Positions 7,136-15,671 of a DNA stretch of 64,000 nt are shown in pieces (position 1 is the stretch's first letter; every line of letters begins with the position of its first letter). The position numbers and the translations under genes were made by a program. The stretch is from Arsenophonus sp. aPb (lineage in GTDB: Bacteria; Pseudomonadota; Gammaproteobacteria; Enterobacterales; Enterobacteriaceae). Location of the stretch: contig NZ_CP123499.1 of NCBI RefSeq assembly GCF_029873475.1, positions 2,914,001 to 2,978,000 of the forward strand, given 5' to 3'. Under the pieces are notes generated by a model. That model was not told the origin of the DNA. It did no database searches and saw only the letters and a program-made list of their open reading frames with translations.

Positions 7136-8245
7136 TTAATGACTATAATGATGGTGAAACTTAATATTATTGGTATTACCACTTTTATTTATATTACTGC
7201 TTCTATTTGTATTACTACTTCTATTGGTATTAGTACTGTTATTCGTGTTAGTACTACTATTGGTATTGGTGCTGCGATTAGTATTATTACTACTATTAGT
7301 GTTACTACTACTATTTATATTAGTACTTTCATTGGCATTAGTACTTTCATTAACATTCGTACTCTCATTAGTATTAGCACTCTCATTGGTGTTAGTACTC
7401 TCATTGGTATTAGTACTATTATTAGTATTGTTATTACCTTCCTGCCCACTATTTCCATTTTGACCATCACTATTATCTAGTGAGCCATTATTATTGTCTT
7501 GCCCACTACTATTACCTTCCTGCCCACTATTTCCATTTTGACCATCACTATTATCTAGTGAGCCATTATTATTGTCTTGCCCACTACTATTACCTTCCTG
7601 CCCACTATTTCCATTTTGGCCACCACTATTATCAATTGAACCATTGTTATTCGGCTTACTATCATTATTATTCAACGTCACAACTCTAAAATTACTTAAA
7701 AAAATTGAATTTTCATGTGCCAATGTATTTTGGTTATTAAATGCTAAAATAGTGGCTCCAATTTTTTTCTTTTCGACAATACCACTTCCTGTAGTAGGGC
7801 CTATTTTATAGATCCGAACATCAAAATTATGTGTTATCTGGTTCCAAATGTCTTCATTCCAACAAGTCGCGATATTATCTAAATCCCCTCTCCAACCTTC
7901 AGTAGGAAATGATAAATCACCACACATCGATTGAACCCCAAACGAATAACCAATACCCTCTATATTAGTTTTATATACTCTAATTCCATCTATATAAGTA
8001 GCAAATTCACCATAAGCCTTTCCCCCTGTTCGCATATTTGCTGTATTATTATCATCACAACGATAAGTTTGAAAAGAACCTAATGAAAAAGTATCTAATA
8101 GAGTTGCAACAGGAGTTTCATTTTTTACAATAATATCTCTTCCACTTATTGTTAGTAGTCCAGCAACAGCGCTACATTTCGCAAAGGCTAAATTCATATA
8201 ATAAAAATTACAGATAATAAAATTAATTAATAACATGATCCTCAT
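7136..8245 (-). CDS. Exported adhesin-like protein with Ser/Asn/Gly repeat tail (paralogue 4 of 4)
   Basis: The product is 369 aa from the ATG at 8245, with AAGGA 8 nt upstream. The signal peptide ends at LAFAK. The shared domain (to about residue 190) contains LLTISGRDIIV, YGEFATYIDGIRVYKTN, IEGIGYSFG, FPTEGW, WNQITHNF and RIYKIGPTTGSG, again with four conserved Cys. The tail has two parts. First there are nearly three copies of a 26-residue unit with SDGQNGNSGQEGNSSGQ. Then there is a run of short Asn/Thr/Glu/Ser units (NTNES, NSSTNTN). The very end is His-rich (FHHHYSH). It lacks the WPN motif seen in the other three. It is the first of the four in the direction of reading; an adhesin role is inferred. 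Confidence 0.75.
   Translation of the reverse strand: MRIMLLINFIICNFYYMNLAFAKCSAVAGLLTISGRDIIVKNETPVATLLDTFSLGSFQTYRCDDNNTANMRTGGKAYGEFATYIDGIRVYKTNIEGIGYSFGVQSMCGDLSFPTEGWRGDLDNIATCWNEDIWNQITHNFDVRIYKIGPTTGSGIVEKKKIGATILAFNNQNTLAHENSIFLSNFRVVTLNNNDSKPNNNGSIDNSGGQNGNSGQEGNSSGQDNNNGSLDNSDGQNGNSGQEGNSSGQDNNNGSLDNSDGQNGNSGQEGNNNTNNSTNTNESTNTNESANTNESTNVNESTNANESTNINSSSNTNSSNNTNRSTNTNSSTNTNNSTNTNRSSNTNRSSNINKSGNTNNIKFHHHYSH
7434..7630. repeat. 78-bp tandem repeat in the paralogue 4 gene
   Basis: Copies begin at 7434 and 7512 and are practically identical; a third, partial copy begins at 7590 and diverges after about 40 bp. Each copy encodes 26 residues rich in Gly, Asn, Gln and Ser. Near-identity suggests recent duplication or ongoing homogenisation. 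Confidence 0.9.
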
Positions 8246-9244
8246 ATGTATTTTCCTTTTTTTAAATAAAATTAAAATTATTAATAATTATAAATAAATT
8301 CACCACAATATATAAATTAAATTATACATTTCAAATCAATTATTATATTGAAAATTAATCTATTAATTCAAAAGCTATTAAATTAAAAGCACTAAATATT
8401 ATATAACAATATATAAAATATTAAATATAATAAAAATGTCATTCGGTTATCAAAACAGCTAAATTAATTTAGCATTGTGATAATTAAAGGTATTAAGAAA
8501 GTAATTATAGTGATTTTAACTATTATTCAATAATAATTAATTTCCTATTCAATATATTTATACAAAAATAAATTATCACATCAGTAAAAAGAATAAAAAC
8601 TTATTCAAATAGGAAATTTATTACTTATTAACATCATTTTTACTATAACTGTGGACTAAGATATCTTATTTATACTAGTAACAAAAGTACTATCTGACAA
8701 TTACCTAAAAATATTATATGTAACAATGAATTATACAAATTCACTTTTAAATCATAGTATTATATTATTATAATTAACGGTTAATAATAGTTTTATCTGT
8801 ATCAGCTAGATATTCCTACAAAGAGAATAAATTTATTTATTTCATGTATATAAGACACTAATAATTCAATATTTATATCTATGATTATTTTATTTTTCAA
8901 ATTTTATAGAAATAAATATAGCAAAAATATATTATATAGTCTTTAGTATACAAAAACTGAATTTATTATTTTTTATATTAAATTATTATCAAAATAGAAT
9001 AAAAGAATTTATACAGGATAAAATTCATTAAAATAAAACTTTAATTTTGCAAAAATTTAATATAATTAATTTTTGTGAATGTTTAAATTAACACATAGTT
9101 ATTCAATATAGCATTATAGCCAAATTTATATTATCAAATAATAGCACTATTGACTATTCTAAAAATTAATTGATAAAAATATAGTAATTTAAAAAATTAA
9201 AATATCTTAAATAAAATACAAAGCTAAATACAATCTGTATTTAA
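8246..9244. other. A+T-rich gene-free region upstream of the adhesin cluster
   Basis: About 1 kb separates the regulator gene from paralogue 4. No plausible coding frame was found on either strand. It should hold the promoter of the adhesin cluster, and it is large enough for a small RNA, but nothing in the A+T-rich background can be picked out with confidence. Confidence 0.55.
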
Positions 9245-9535
9245 TTATTCTAAAATAATACTTTCTGCTAACAAGGAAAATTCATCAAATTGAGCATTGC
9301 TCTGCTTCATTTTTGATTCGTTTTCTATTAGCTCAGCAAAAAATGAATCAATTGGTATATTTAACGCTTGAGTAATTGAATATAATGTATTTACTTTAAT
9401 GTCATTGACACCACGTTCATAACGTGAGAGCTGTTGTTGGCTAACCCCGATTTTTTTAGCTAATAATTCTCCAGATAATCCTTTTTCTTTTCGTTTAAAT
9501 TTAATCATCTTACCTATATTTATATTGATACTCAT
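9245..9535 (-). CDS. Small HTH (Cro/CI type) regulator, MrpJ-like
   Basis: The product is 96 aa. Residues about 8-62 form one HTH_3 domain: GKMIKFKRKEKGLSGELLAK, IGVSQQQLSRYERG and VNTLYSITQALNIPIDSFF. The SQQQLSRYERG recognition-helix region is characteristic of MrpJ and related regulators encoded with Proteus/Providencia fimbrial operons. Those control fimbrial genes and repress flagellar motility, linking attachment with loss of swimming. The ATG at 9535 is preceded by AAGGAT. In MR/P-type operons mrpJ is the last gene of the fimbrial operon; here it lies alone, about 1 kb upstream of four adhesin-like genes and on their strand. Control of that cluster and of the fimbriae is a reasonable inference. 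Confidence 0.82.
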   Translation of the reverse strand: MSININIGKMIKFKRKEKGLSGELLAKKIGVSQQQLSRYERGVNDIKVNTLYSITQALNIPIDSFFAELIENESKMKQSNAQFDEFSLLAESIILE

Positions 9536-10485
9536 ATATTATCCTTGTTTAGAGATAAAAATTATTACTAGTAAACAAGACTTAGTCTAAATAATAAATA
9601 ACGTCATTATTTACTCTTCTTAATATAGAAAAATCAACTACAATTTACCACCTCTTGACTAACAAATGATCAATCTTAATAGTATAATAGTTATTTTATT
9701 TTCAATGTCTTAATGTGAAATTTTATCCAATCATTTTCAATTAACAACCTGCAATATAAAAAATATGATATTTAGTACACAGTTATCGTATCATAATAAA
9801 ATTTTTCACCTATAGTATAGCTAAGATTATTATCATTTAATAACTCATTAATAAACATACATTAACAATACTTAACCTATAATATCGTCACTTATAATCA
9901 CAAAAAGTGAGCTTTTCTAATGAGTTATCTATTAAACAGCAATTCGATGGTTTTATAAAAACATACCAAATTACATTAATAATTATCGATATACTATTAA
10001 TTGTACAATCATCACATTATATAAATAATAATTACACAATCATTTATTCAATTAATATAAAAGTATTTTTTCTAACATTCTTAAATTTTATAAAATGAAC
10101 CGTTAACTATAAAAATCAATATAGTAATATAAAATCATAGCTAAATACAAACTCAATCTTATCTATCGCTAATAATCAATATTCTTAAAATTGATCCTAT
10201 TTATTATTTTATCTCTTTTAATCAACTAACAATAATGAAAATAGATATAAAATAACTGATATATAAAAGTAACTAAGATTGGTTATAACAAAAATATCAT
10301 TTTAAATAAAATCATATTGTTAATTAATTTTATATAAATAAAATTTTATATTATTTCATTATTTTTTATATCATAAAGTTATATAATAAAACTAAAAGTT
10401 ATTAATCAAATAAAACAATATTTTTATCAATTTTATAAAAATCTGATATCATTTATGTTCCATAGTATGGCAATAAGGGAGTTGT
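9536..10485. other. A+T-rich gene-free region
   Basis: About 950 bp without a supported gene. A 63-codon frame with a GTG start at 9907 is present but has no ribosome site and an Ile/Asn composition expected of random A+T-rich DNA. An AAGGGAG ribosome site at its right end belongs to the next gene. Confidence 0.55.
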
Positions 10486-11268
10486 ATGCTCAAATCCATA
10501 GTTTTGTTCTTAACTTTAATTTTATCCAGCCACACTGTAGCCTATAACATAGAAATTGATAAAAAAACGGAACAAGAATTGGATAAAATAATCTCGACCA
10601 AAGTTATTCCTAGTCAACATGCTGGAAGAAGCAATCTATTAAATGAAATATCAGCATCTTTCCTAGATACGCCTTATAAGGCTAATACACTTATTGGCTC
10701 ACCTATTATACCAGAAGAGCTCGTTGTCAATTTCAATGGTGTTGATTGTTTCACTTTACTTGATTACATACAAGCCATTAGTCACTCAACCAACAAACAA
10801 ACATTTTTAGAAAATCTGAAAAAAACACGCTATATAGATAGCAATGTTAGTTACTTAAAAAGAAAGCATTTCTTCTCTGATTGGTTTGCTAATTCTCCAC
10901 AAAATGCCAATGATATTACGAATAAAATAAGTGATAACTATATCACCGTAACCAAACATCTCAATCTTAAATCCGATGGGAGCAAATTTATTCCTAATTT
11001 AAACATCATCGAGCGCAAAATTAATTATATTCCATCAGACAGAGTAAACTCACACACATTACAAAAATTAGAAACTGGAGATTACATAGGAATTTATTCA
11101 AAGCTGGATGGCTTAGATGTTTCTCATGTCGGCATGGTTATTAAAAAAGGAAACCAAATTTATTATCGGAATGCATCATCTCTCGCAAAAAATATGAAAG
11201 TTGTTGATATACCTTTACTCGATTATATTCGCTCACGACCAGGCATTATTGTTTTGCGTTCCATTTAG
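10486..11268 (+). CDS. DUF1460-family secreted NlpC/P60-like amidase
   Basis: The product is 260 aa. The ATG at 10486 follows AAGGGAG at a 5-nt spacing. A signal peptide ends near SHTVAYN. The family signature is visible: an N-terminal helical part, DTPYKANTL, then NGVDCFTLLDYI with the presumed catalytic Cys, and later DVSHVGMVIKKGNQIYYRNA with the presumed catalytic His. DUF1460 proteins have a papain-like NlpC/P60 fold and are regarded as N-acetylmuramoyl-L-alanine amidases acting on cell-wall peptides. The length fits the family. The gene stands alone between gene-free regions and ends in a hairpin terminator, so it is probably a single-gene unit. Periplasmic wall remodelling or muropeptide recycling is likely; the exact bond cut is not shown here. 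Confidence 0.83.
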   Translation: MLKSIVLFLTLILSSHTVAYNIEIDKKTEQELDKIISTKVIPSQHAGRSNLLNEISASFLDTPYKANTLIGSPIIPEELVVNFNGVDCFTLLDYIQAISHSTNKQTFLENLKKTRYIDSNVSYLKRKHFFSDWFANSPQNANDITNKISDNYITVTKHLNLKSDGSKFIPNLNIIERKINYIPSDRVNSHTLQKLETGDYIGIYSKLDGLDVSHVGMVIKKGNQIYYRNASSLAKNMKVVDIPLLDYIRSRPGIIVLRSI

Positions 11269-11286
11269 CAGTTTAAATTTTGATTC

Positions 11287-11326
11287 ATACTCTTTGATAT
11301 CATAAGTTCAAAGAGTATCTATCTTT
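11287..11326 (+). terminator. Rho-independent terminator after the DUF1460 gene
   Basis: Arms ATACTCTTTGA and TCAAAGAGTAT (11 bp, perfect) are separated by 10 nt and followed by CTATCTTTTT. It begins 18 nt after the stop codon. Confidence 0.8.
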
Positions 11327-12255
11327 TTAAAAATAATAGTAAAAAACTACTCATCAAAATAAATAAACGCATTTATTCTAGTCAGCCACGTCAACACTCA
11401 CTCTCAATAATTTAAAATTAGCCAAATAAATTAACAATAATATAAATAAGATAATTTAAAATAAAAAAAAGCTTTCCATGCAATAAAAAGCAATTATTTT
11501 TATAGTAAACAGAACTAAATCGATAAAATTTCTACTATAAAAAAGCAAGGTAAAGCATCCAATATTAGATAAGTTAAAGACATCTTATATTAAAAATATG
11601 CTCCCACTACTAAAAGTAACCATGGTAATTATCAAAAAGATAACTAATTAAGCAATCGATAGAATTGATACACGGCTGATTCTGTTATTTTTTAATGAAT
11701 TCAAATAATTGTTTGCCTTGAGTCTAACTAAAAAGCTTCTAAATAACATTTATTAAAATAATTTCAAAAAAAATATTTACATATTAGCCACTAAAAAATC
11801 GAATTTCTACTACAATCACCTGATGAAACAAATCATCATACGATTTATTCACATAATCATGGCACATTTAAACAAGTTTTATATGTTTTAGTTAATTAAA
11901 ATTTAAAAAATAGATAATTATAAATACAAGTTAATTTTGATATGACTATAGCCTCTCAATCAGAGTTATATTTTTTCATAAAAAAAATTTATAGGATTTT
12001 CATGAAAAAATAGAATAATTTGATTTTCTATATTGAAAATATAATCTGAATGCTTTTAACTACAAAAACTGACCATAATTAAAAATTATTCGACAATAAT
12101 TTATATTTCTACAAATTTATAGGATATGCAATGTGACTAACAAAATATTTAATAAATAACAATATAGCTGCGTCACTCTACTTAATCAAAGCAAGCTATT
12201 CCTGATTGCTACTCTACTTTTAAACATTTTACATATTAAATGGTGTCTTTAATCA
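11327..12255. other. A+T-rich gene-free region
   Basis: About 930 bp without a supported gene or RNA. Only very short frames are present on both strands and no remnant of a known protein was recognised. It separates the amidase gene from the outer-membrane protein gene and should hold the promoter of the latter. Confidence 0.55.
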
Positions 12256-13239
12256 ATGAAATTTATTCACCTTTATAAATTATTGTTACTAATAACGACT
12301 CTTACTCTCCCATACTCGAGTTTTGCACAAGAGCTGCCATTATTATCAATCACGGTAAATGAGACCTCTTATCAGCAGCAACGAGATGATGATCTATCCC
12401 GGCCAGCGGTACAAAGTGAGTCCCGTATTTTGCCAATTTGGGGTAATGAAGCACGAGCTCGCGGTTATGTTCTACCTGAACCATTTGGTATTGGTTATGG
12501 CTATATGAACCTACGTCAGGACGTAGTTGTAGATAAAATTAATTTTATCTCACCAAAATACCCAGGATTTTCTGATTTAATAACAATAAATGCCGGCCAT
12601 ACCCGCGAGAAAAATGAATCCCATATGTTAAAATTAGATACTTGGGTATTACCTTTTTTAAATATATATGGCGTTTACGGCAAAACCAAAGGTTCCTCGA
12701 AAACCAAATTGGCAGGCGTTTATTTGGGGGACGCAGAACTAGATTTTGCACGAAATATGCCTTTCGTGTTAGATTTTGAAGGAAAAACCTACGGTGGTGG
12801 CGTTGTTCTTGCCGGTGGCTATAAGCAATTCTTTGCTACCTTAGATACTAATTATACGCGCACTAACCTTGATATTTTAGACGGCGATATCAGTGCGTTA
12901 GTTATCACGCCGCGCATCGGCTACGAGTTCACTTTTCAGCCTTTATTATCAGGTCAAGGTAATACCAAAGTACAAGTATGGTTAGGTGCAATGTACCAGG
13001 ATATAACTCAACGCTTTAAAGGTAATATTAGTAACCTGAATCTACCCGAGGAATTCGCCAGCTTAGTTAAATTGCTTGATGATCCTAATATGAAATTTGA
13101 TGTTAAACAACATCTAGCACATAAATGGAATAGCACGATTGGCGCTAGAATAGAAATTACTCGTCACTTTAATATTTTATCTGAAGTAGGATTTAATAAT
13201 CGCAATAGTTTTTATATCTCGGGCGAATTACGTTTTTAA
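12256..13239 (+). CDS. Predicted outer-membrane beta-barrel protein, family not recognised
   Basis: The product is 327 aa. A signal peptide ends at YSSFA before QELPLL. The mature protein is rich in alternating aromatic and polar strands (GIGYGYMNLRQ, DTWVLPFLNIYGVYGKT, FFATLDTNYTRTNLDI, ITPRIGYEFTF, KVQVWLGAMYQDI) and ends with the terminal strand SFYISGELRF. A final Phe is the usual signal for insertion by the BAM complex. No plug or OmpA-like domain is seen. The next gene, about 120 bp downstream on the same strand, encodes a DUF4056 lipoprotein, so the two may form a cell-envelope operon. The ribosome site is weak (GGTGTC). A transport or adhesion role cannot be assigned from sequence. 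Confidence 0.7.
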   Translation: MKFIHLYKLLLLITTLTLPYSSFAQELPLLSITVNETSYQQQRDDDLSRPAVQSESRILPIWGNEARARGYVLPEPFGIGYGYMNLRQDVVVDKINFISPKYPGFSDLITINAGHTREKNESHMLKLDTWVLPFLNIYGVYGKTKGSSKTKLAGVYLGDAELDFARNMPFVLDFEGKTYGGGVVLAGGYKQFFATLDTNYTRTNLDILDGDISALVITPRIGYEFTFQPLLSGQGNTKVQVWLGAMYQDITQRFKGNISNLNLPEEFASLVKLLDDPNMKFDVKQHLAHKWNSTIGARIEITRHFNILSEVGFNNRNSFYISGELRF

Positions 13240-13363
13240 ATAAAATAACATTACTAATTAAGTTGATTGATTTATGTACTTCTGGCTTATACCATCAATC
13301 TTTAAAAAAGATAATTCAGCTAAACAGAATGGATTACTGTATGTGAAAAATTGGAGGTTGAAT

Positions 13364-14500
13364 TTGAAATTATTTATTCAGATCATCAGTTTTTGCATTT
13401 TCTTAATCAGTTGTAAAGAAAATACGACAACTTCAATAACCATACAGCCAGTACTCAAAACAGAAACTGACGAAGAAGCACACAGGGTTTGGCCTGTTAT
13501 GCAATCAATAACACCACCGCAAGGCTTAAGACCTTGTTGTGCTTTTGGCTATAACCTCAAAGTTAAACTGTGGCAAATACCAATCCCTTTCTATCGAATT
13601 GATAATATTGTTGAAGCAAACAAACTAGGTGAACATCATTACAATGATAGCTTTTGGGGAACTTTGACTGCACTTAGCGGACTTAGTAAAGAAAAATTAG
13701 GCCTTATTTATACTGAAAAAGGAGGTTTTATTGACATTGCCCATGTAAAAGATACCGCAGATTATACCCTATATCTTTTTACTGAAATTTTTGCTCATCT
13801 GGGAGAAAATTATCAAATTGAACTGGATGATGAATTAGCTGCCAGAAAAATACAACTTTTTACGTCTAAACAATTAACCTCCTATATTGAACGTTATACA
13901 TTAAGTGCTTATCTCGCTGCTGAATTAGCGTTTGAATTAGCTGCCTGGCATGAAATTGCTCAAAGTTATGGCTATGAATCGGTACCTGGTTTTTCTGAAG
14001 GCATTTCCGCTTTTTCACCTGAAGATCTCTATTCCAACCTGTTAGGTGCTCGTATTGCCTTGACACTGATTTTACAAGGTCAAGCAAGTTCAGTTTCACA
14101 ATTTAGTGCTGGCATGGCTAAAACATTACCATTAGCATTAAAAGAATTAGGTGCATACGCTAAAAACGAAACTCAACAAATGTTCGATCAAGTCGATAGT
14201 TTATGGTGGAATAGCAAAATGCATGTCCCTGAAAAATTTTTGCTCCTGAAACGAGATTATGAAACCAGTAGTACTCGTATGCCAGTTATACCACCAAAAA
14301 ATATCCAATACGGGCACAAACTGTCACTTCCTCAGAATTATAAGCACTATAAGTTAGCCCAATTTGCGCAACTACAATTGTGGCCAACAAAATTTTCTAC
14401 TGTATTACCCGCTAAAAATGGTTATTGGACGCGTGAAGATTTTCCACAAATAGCGAAATTTACTGAAATTCGCGATAATTTGGAATTAGAGCAGCAATAA
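13364..14500 (+). CDS. DUF4056-family predicted lipoprotein, TTG start
   Basis: The product is 378 aa. The frame is open from 13274, but the best start is the TTG at 13364. It has a GGAGG with a 6-nt spacer, and it makes the protein begin LKLFIQIISFCIFLISCKEN, a lipoprotein signal with the lipobox LISC (Cys 17). Downstream is the DUF4056 pattern: GLRPCCAFGYNLKVK, NIVEANKLGEHHYND, RYTLSAYLAAELAFELAAWH, and SEGISAFSPEDLYSNLLG. The function of this family is unknown to me. Conserved His/Glu pairs could be a metal or catalytic site, but that is speculation. It follows the predicted outer-membrane protein gene and precedes the Bax-like gene on the same strand. Confidence 0.75.
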   Translation: MKLFIQIISFCIFLISCKENTTTSITIQPVLKTETDEEAHRVWPVMQSITPPQGLRPCCAFGYNLKVKLWQIPIPFYRIDNIVEANKLGEHHYNDSFWGTLTALSGLSKEKLGLIYTEKGGFIDIAHVKDTADYTLYLFTEIFAHLGENYQIELDDELAARKIQLFTSKQLTSYIERYTLSAYLAAELAFELAAWHEIAQSYGYESVPGFSEGISAFSPEDLYSNLLGARIALTLILQGQASSVSQFSAGMAKTLPLALKELGAYAKNETQQMFDQVDSLWWNSKMHVPEKFLLLKRDYETSSTRMPVIPPKNIQYGHKLSLPQNYKHYKLAQFAQLQLWPTKFSTVLPAKNGYWTREDFPQIAKFTEIRDNLELEQQ

Positions 14501-14741
14501 AATCATTAATTTTGGCTAAAAATAGAGTAGTCCCCCAAGTAATTGATTAAATAAATTTAACTATATTAAAGCTTATAAAAATTTAACTTATTGTAAAATA
14601 ACAATGAAATAATTTTTCATTAAAATTAACAAATAAAAACTAAAATATAACTAATAAATGGCTAATAATAAGTAGCACTTGTTAAATTTATTTGCTAGGA
14701 TTTGTGCAATTTTTGTTCAACTTGAAACGAGGAGAAGCGCC

Positions 14742-15539
14742 ATGCCCTCTCGAACGATGAGGACTAACGCCGTCTTCGCTTTCTTGATGTTATTGTTATC
14801 AACTAGTTTTAGTTATTCATCAACCAGTACGAGTTTGTCTCTAAATGAGTATTATCACAAACCTGTGCAGACAAAAGAACTAACCCGTCTGCCTGACATG
14901 CGAAAATATCCATCAGGAGCGGCTCGCAAGAAAGCGTTTTTAAAAGCAATTGTCCCAATAATTGAAAAATATAACTACAAGATCATGCAAGATCGCCAGT
15001 GGTTATTATCCAAGCGTTACAATAAAAGTTGGAACGCCGCTGATAAACAACGACTAAATCAGATTTGCACCAGTTACAATATACAATGCAGTTCACCTGC
15101 TAGCTTAAACTGGAACAATCTACTAAGTCGTGTGGATATTATTCCTACCCATTTTGTTGTTACCCAAGCAGCAACAGAATCAGGTTGGGGAGCTTCTGGC
15201 TTAGCACAGAAAAATAATAACTTGTTTGGCATGAAATGCGGTCGTAAGTGTACCTATAGCAAAGGTACCATCAAAGGCTATGCGGTATATTCATCTGTAG
15301 ATGCATCTGTCAATGCATACTTAAGAAATTTAAATACCAATAACGCATATCAATTATTACGCAATTCACGCGCACAGCAACGTAGAACTCAGAATTCATT
15401 AAATACCAGTGTATTAATTGATCATCTGAAAAATTACTCACAACTTGGAAGAGAATATAATCGTTATTTACAACAGATGTTCTCAAGTAACGAAGAATTA
15501 ATCACCCAAGTTCAACAGAATATGCCAAAGCATATTTGA
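14742..15539 (+). CDS. bax: Bax-type glucosaminidase-domain protein
   Basis: The product is 265 aa. The ATG at 14742 is chosen over an upstream frame start at 14679 because GAGGAG lies 7 nt before it and a signal sequence (NAVFAFLMLLLSTSFSYSS) follows. The mature protein contains the long N-terminal region of E. coli Bax (ELTRLPDMRKYPSGAARKKA), then the glucosaminidase (PF01832) core: VVTQAATESGWGASGLAQKN with the catalytic Glu of the TESGWG motif, NNLFGMKCG, and YAVYSSVDASVNAYLRNLNT. Members cleave, or are related to enzymes that cleave, the glycan strand of peptidoglycan in the periplasm. The length is close to the E. coli protein. A strong hairpin terminator follows. Confidence 0.9.
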   Translation: MPSRTMRTNAVFAFLMLLLSTSFSYSSTSTSLSLNEYYHKPVQTKELTRLPDMRKYPSGAARKKAFLKAIVPIIEKYNYKIMQDRQWLLSKRYNKSWNAADKQRLNQICTSYNIQCSSPASLNWNNLLSRVDIIPTHFVVTQAATESGWGASGLAQKNNNLFGMKCGRKCTYSKGTIKGYAVYSSVDASVNAYLRNLNTNNAYQLLRNSRAQQRRTQNSLNTSVLIDHLKNYSQLGREYNRYLQQMFSSNEELITQVQQNMPKHI

Positions 15540-15565
15540 TCGACTTTGCTGTAATAATTCCTAAA

Positions 15566-15602
15566 AATAAAATCCATACATTTATCGTGTATGGATTTTA
15601 TT
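15566..15602. terminator. Bidirectional terminator between bax and gntU
   Basis: Arms AATAAAATCCATACA and TGTATGGATTTTATT are perfect 15-mers around a 7-nt loop, followed by T-rich sequence on both strands. It can serve bax on the + strand and gntU on the - strand. Confidence 0.85.
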
Positions 15603-15671
15603 ATTTTTTAACATAAACACACTGATCGCTACCAGAATAGCATCATTTAAAATCCATTTTATTTACTAACT

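Noticed and set aside
9907..10098. 63-codon frame with a GTG start
   Set aside because: No ribosome site, Ile/Asn-rich composition of random A+T-rich DNA, and no recognisable family.
12545..12751. Minus-strand frame inside the outer-membrane protein gene
   Set aside because: Lies wholly inside a gene with signal peptide and barrel pattern on the other strand; no ribosome site or family.
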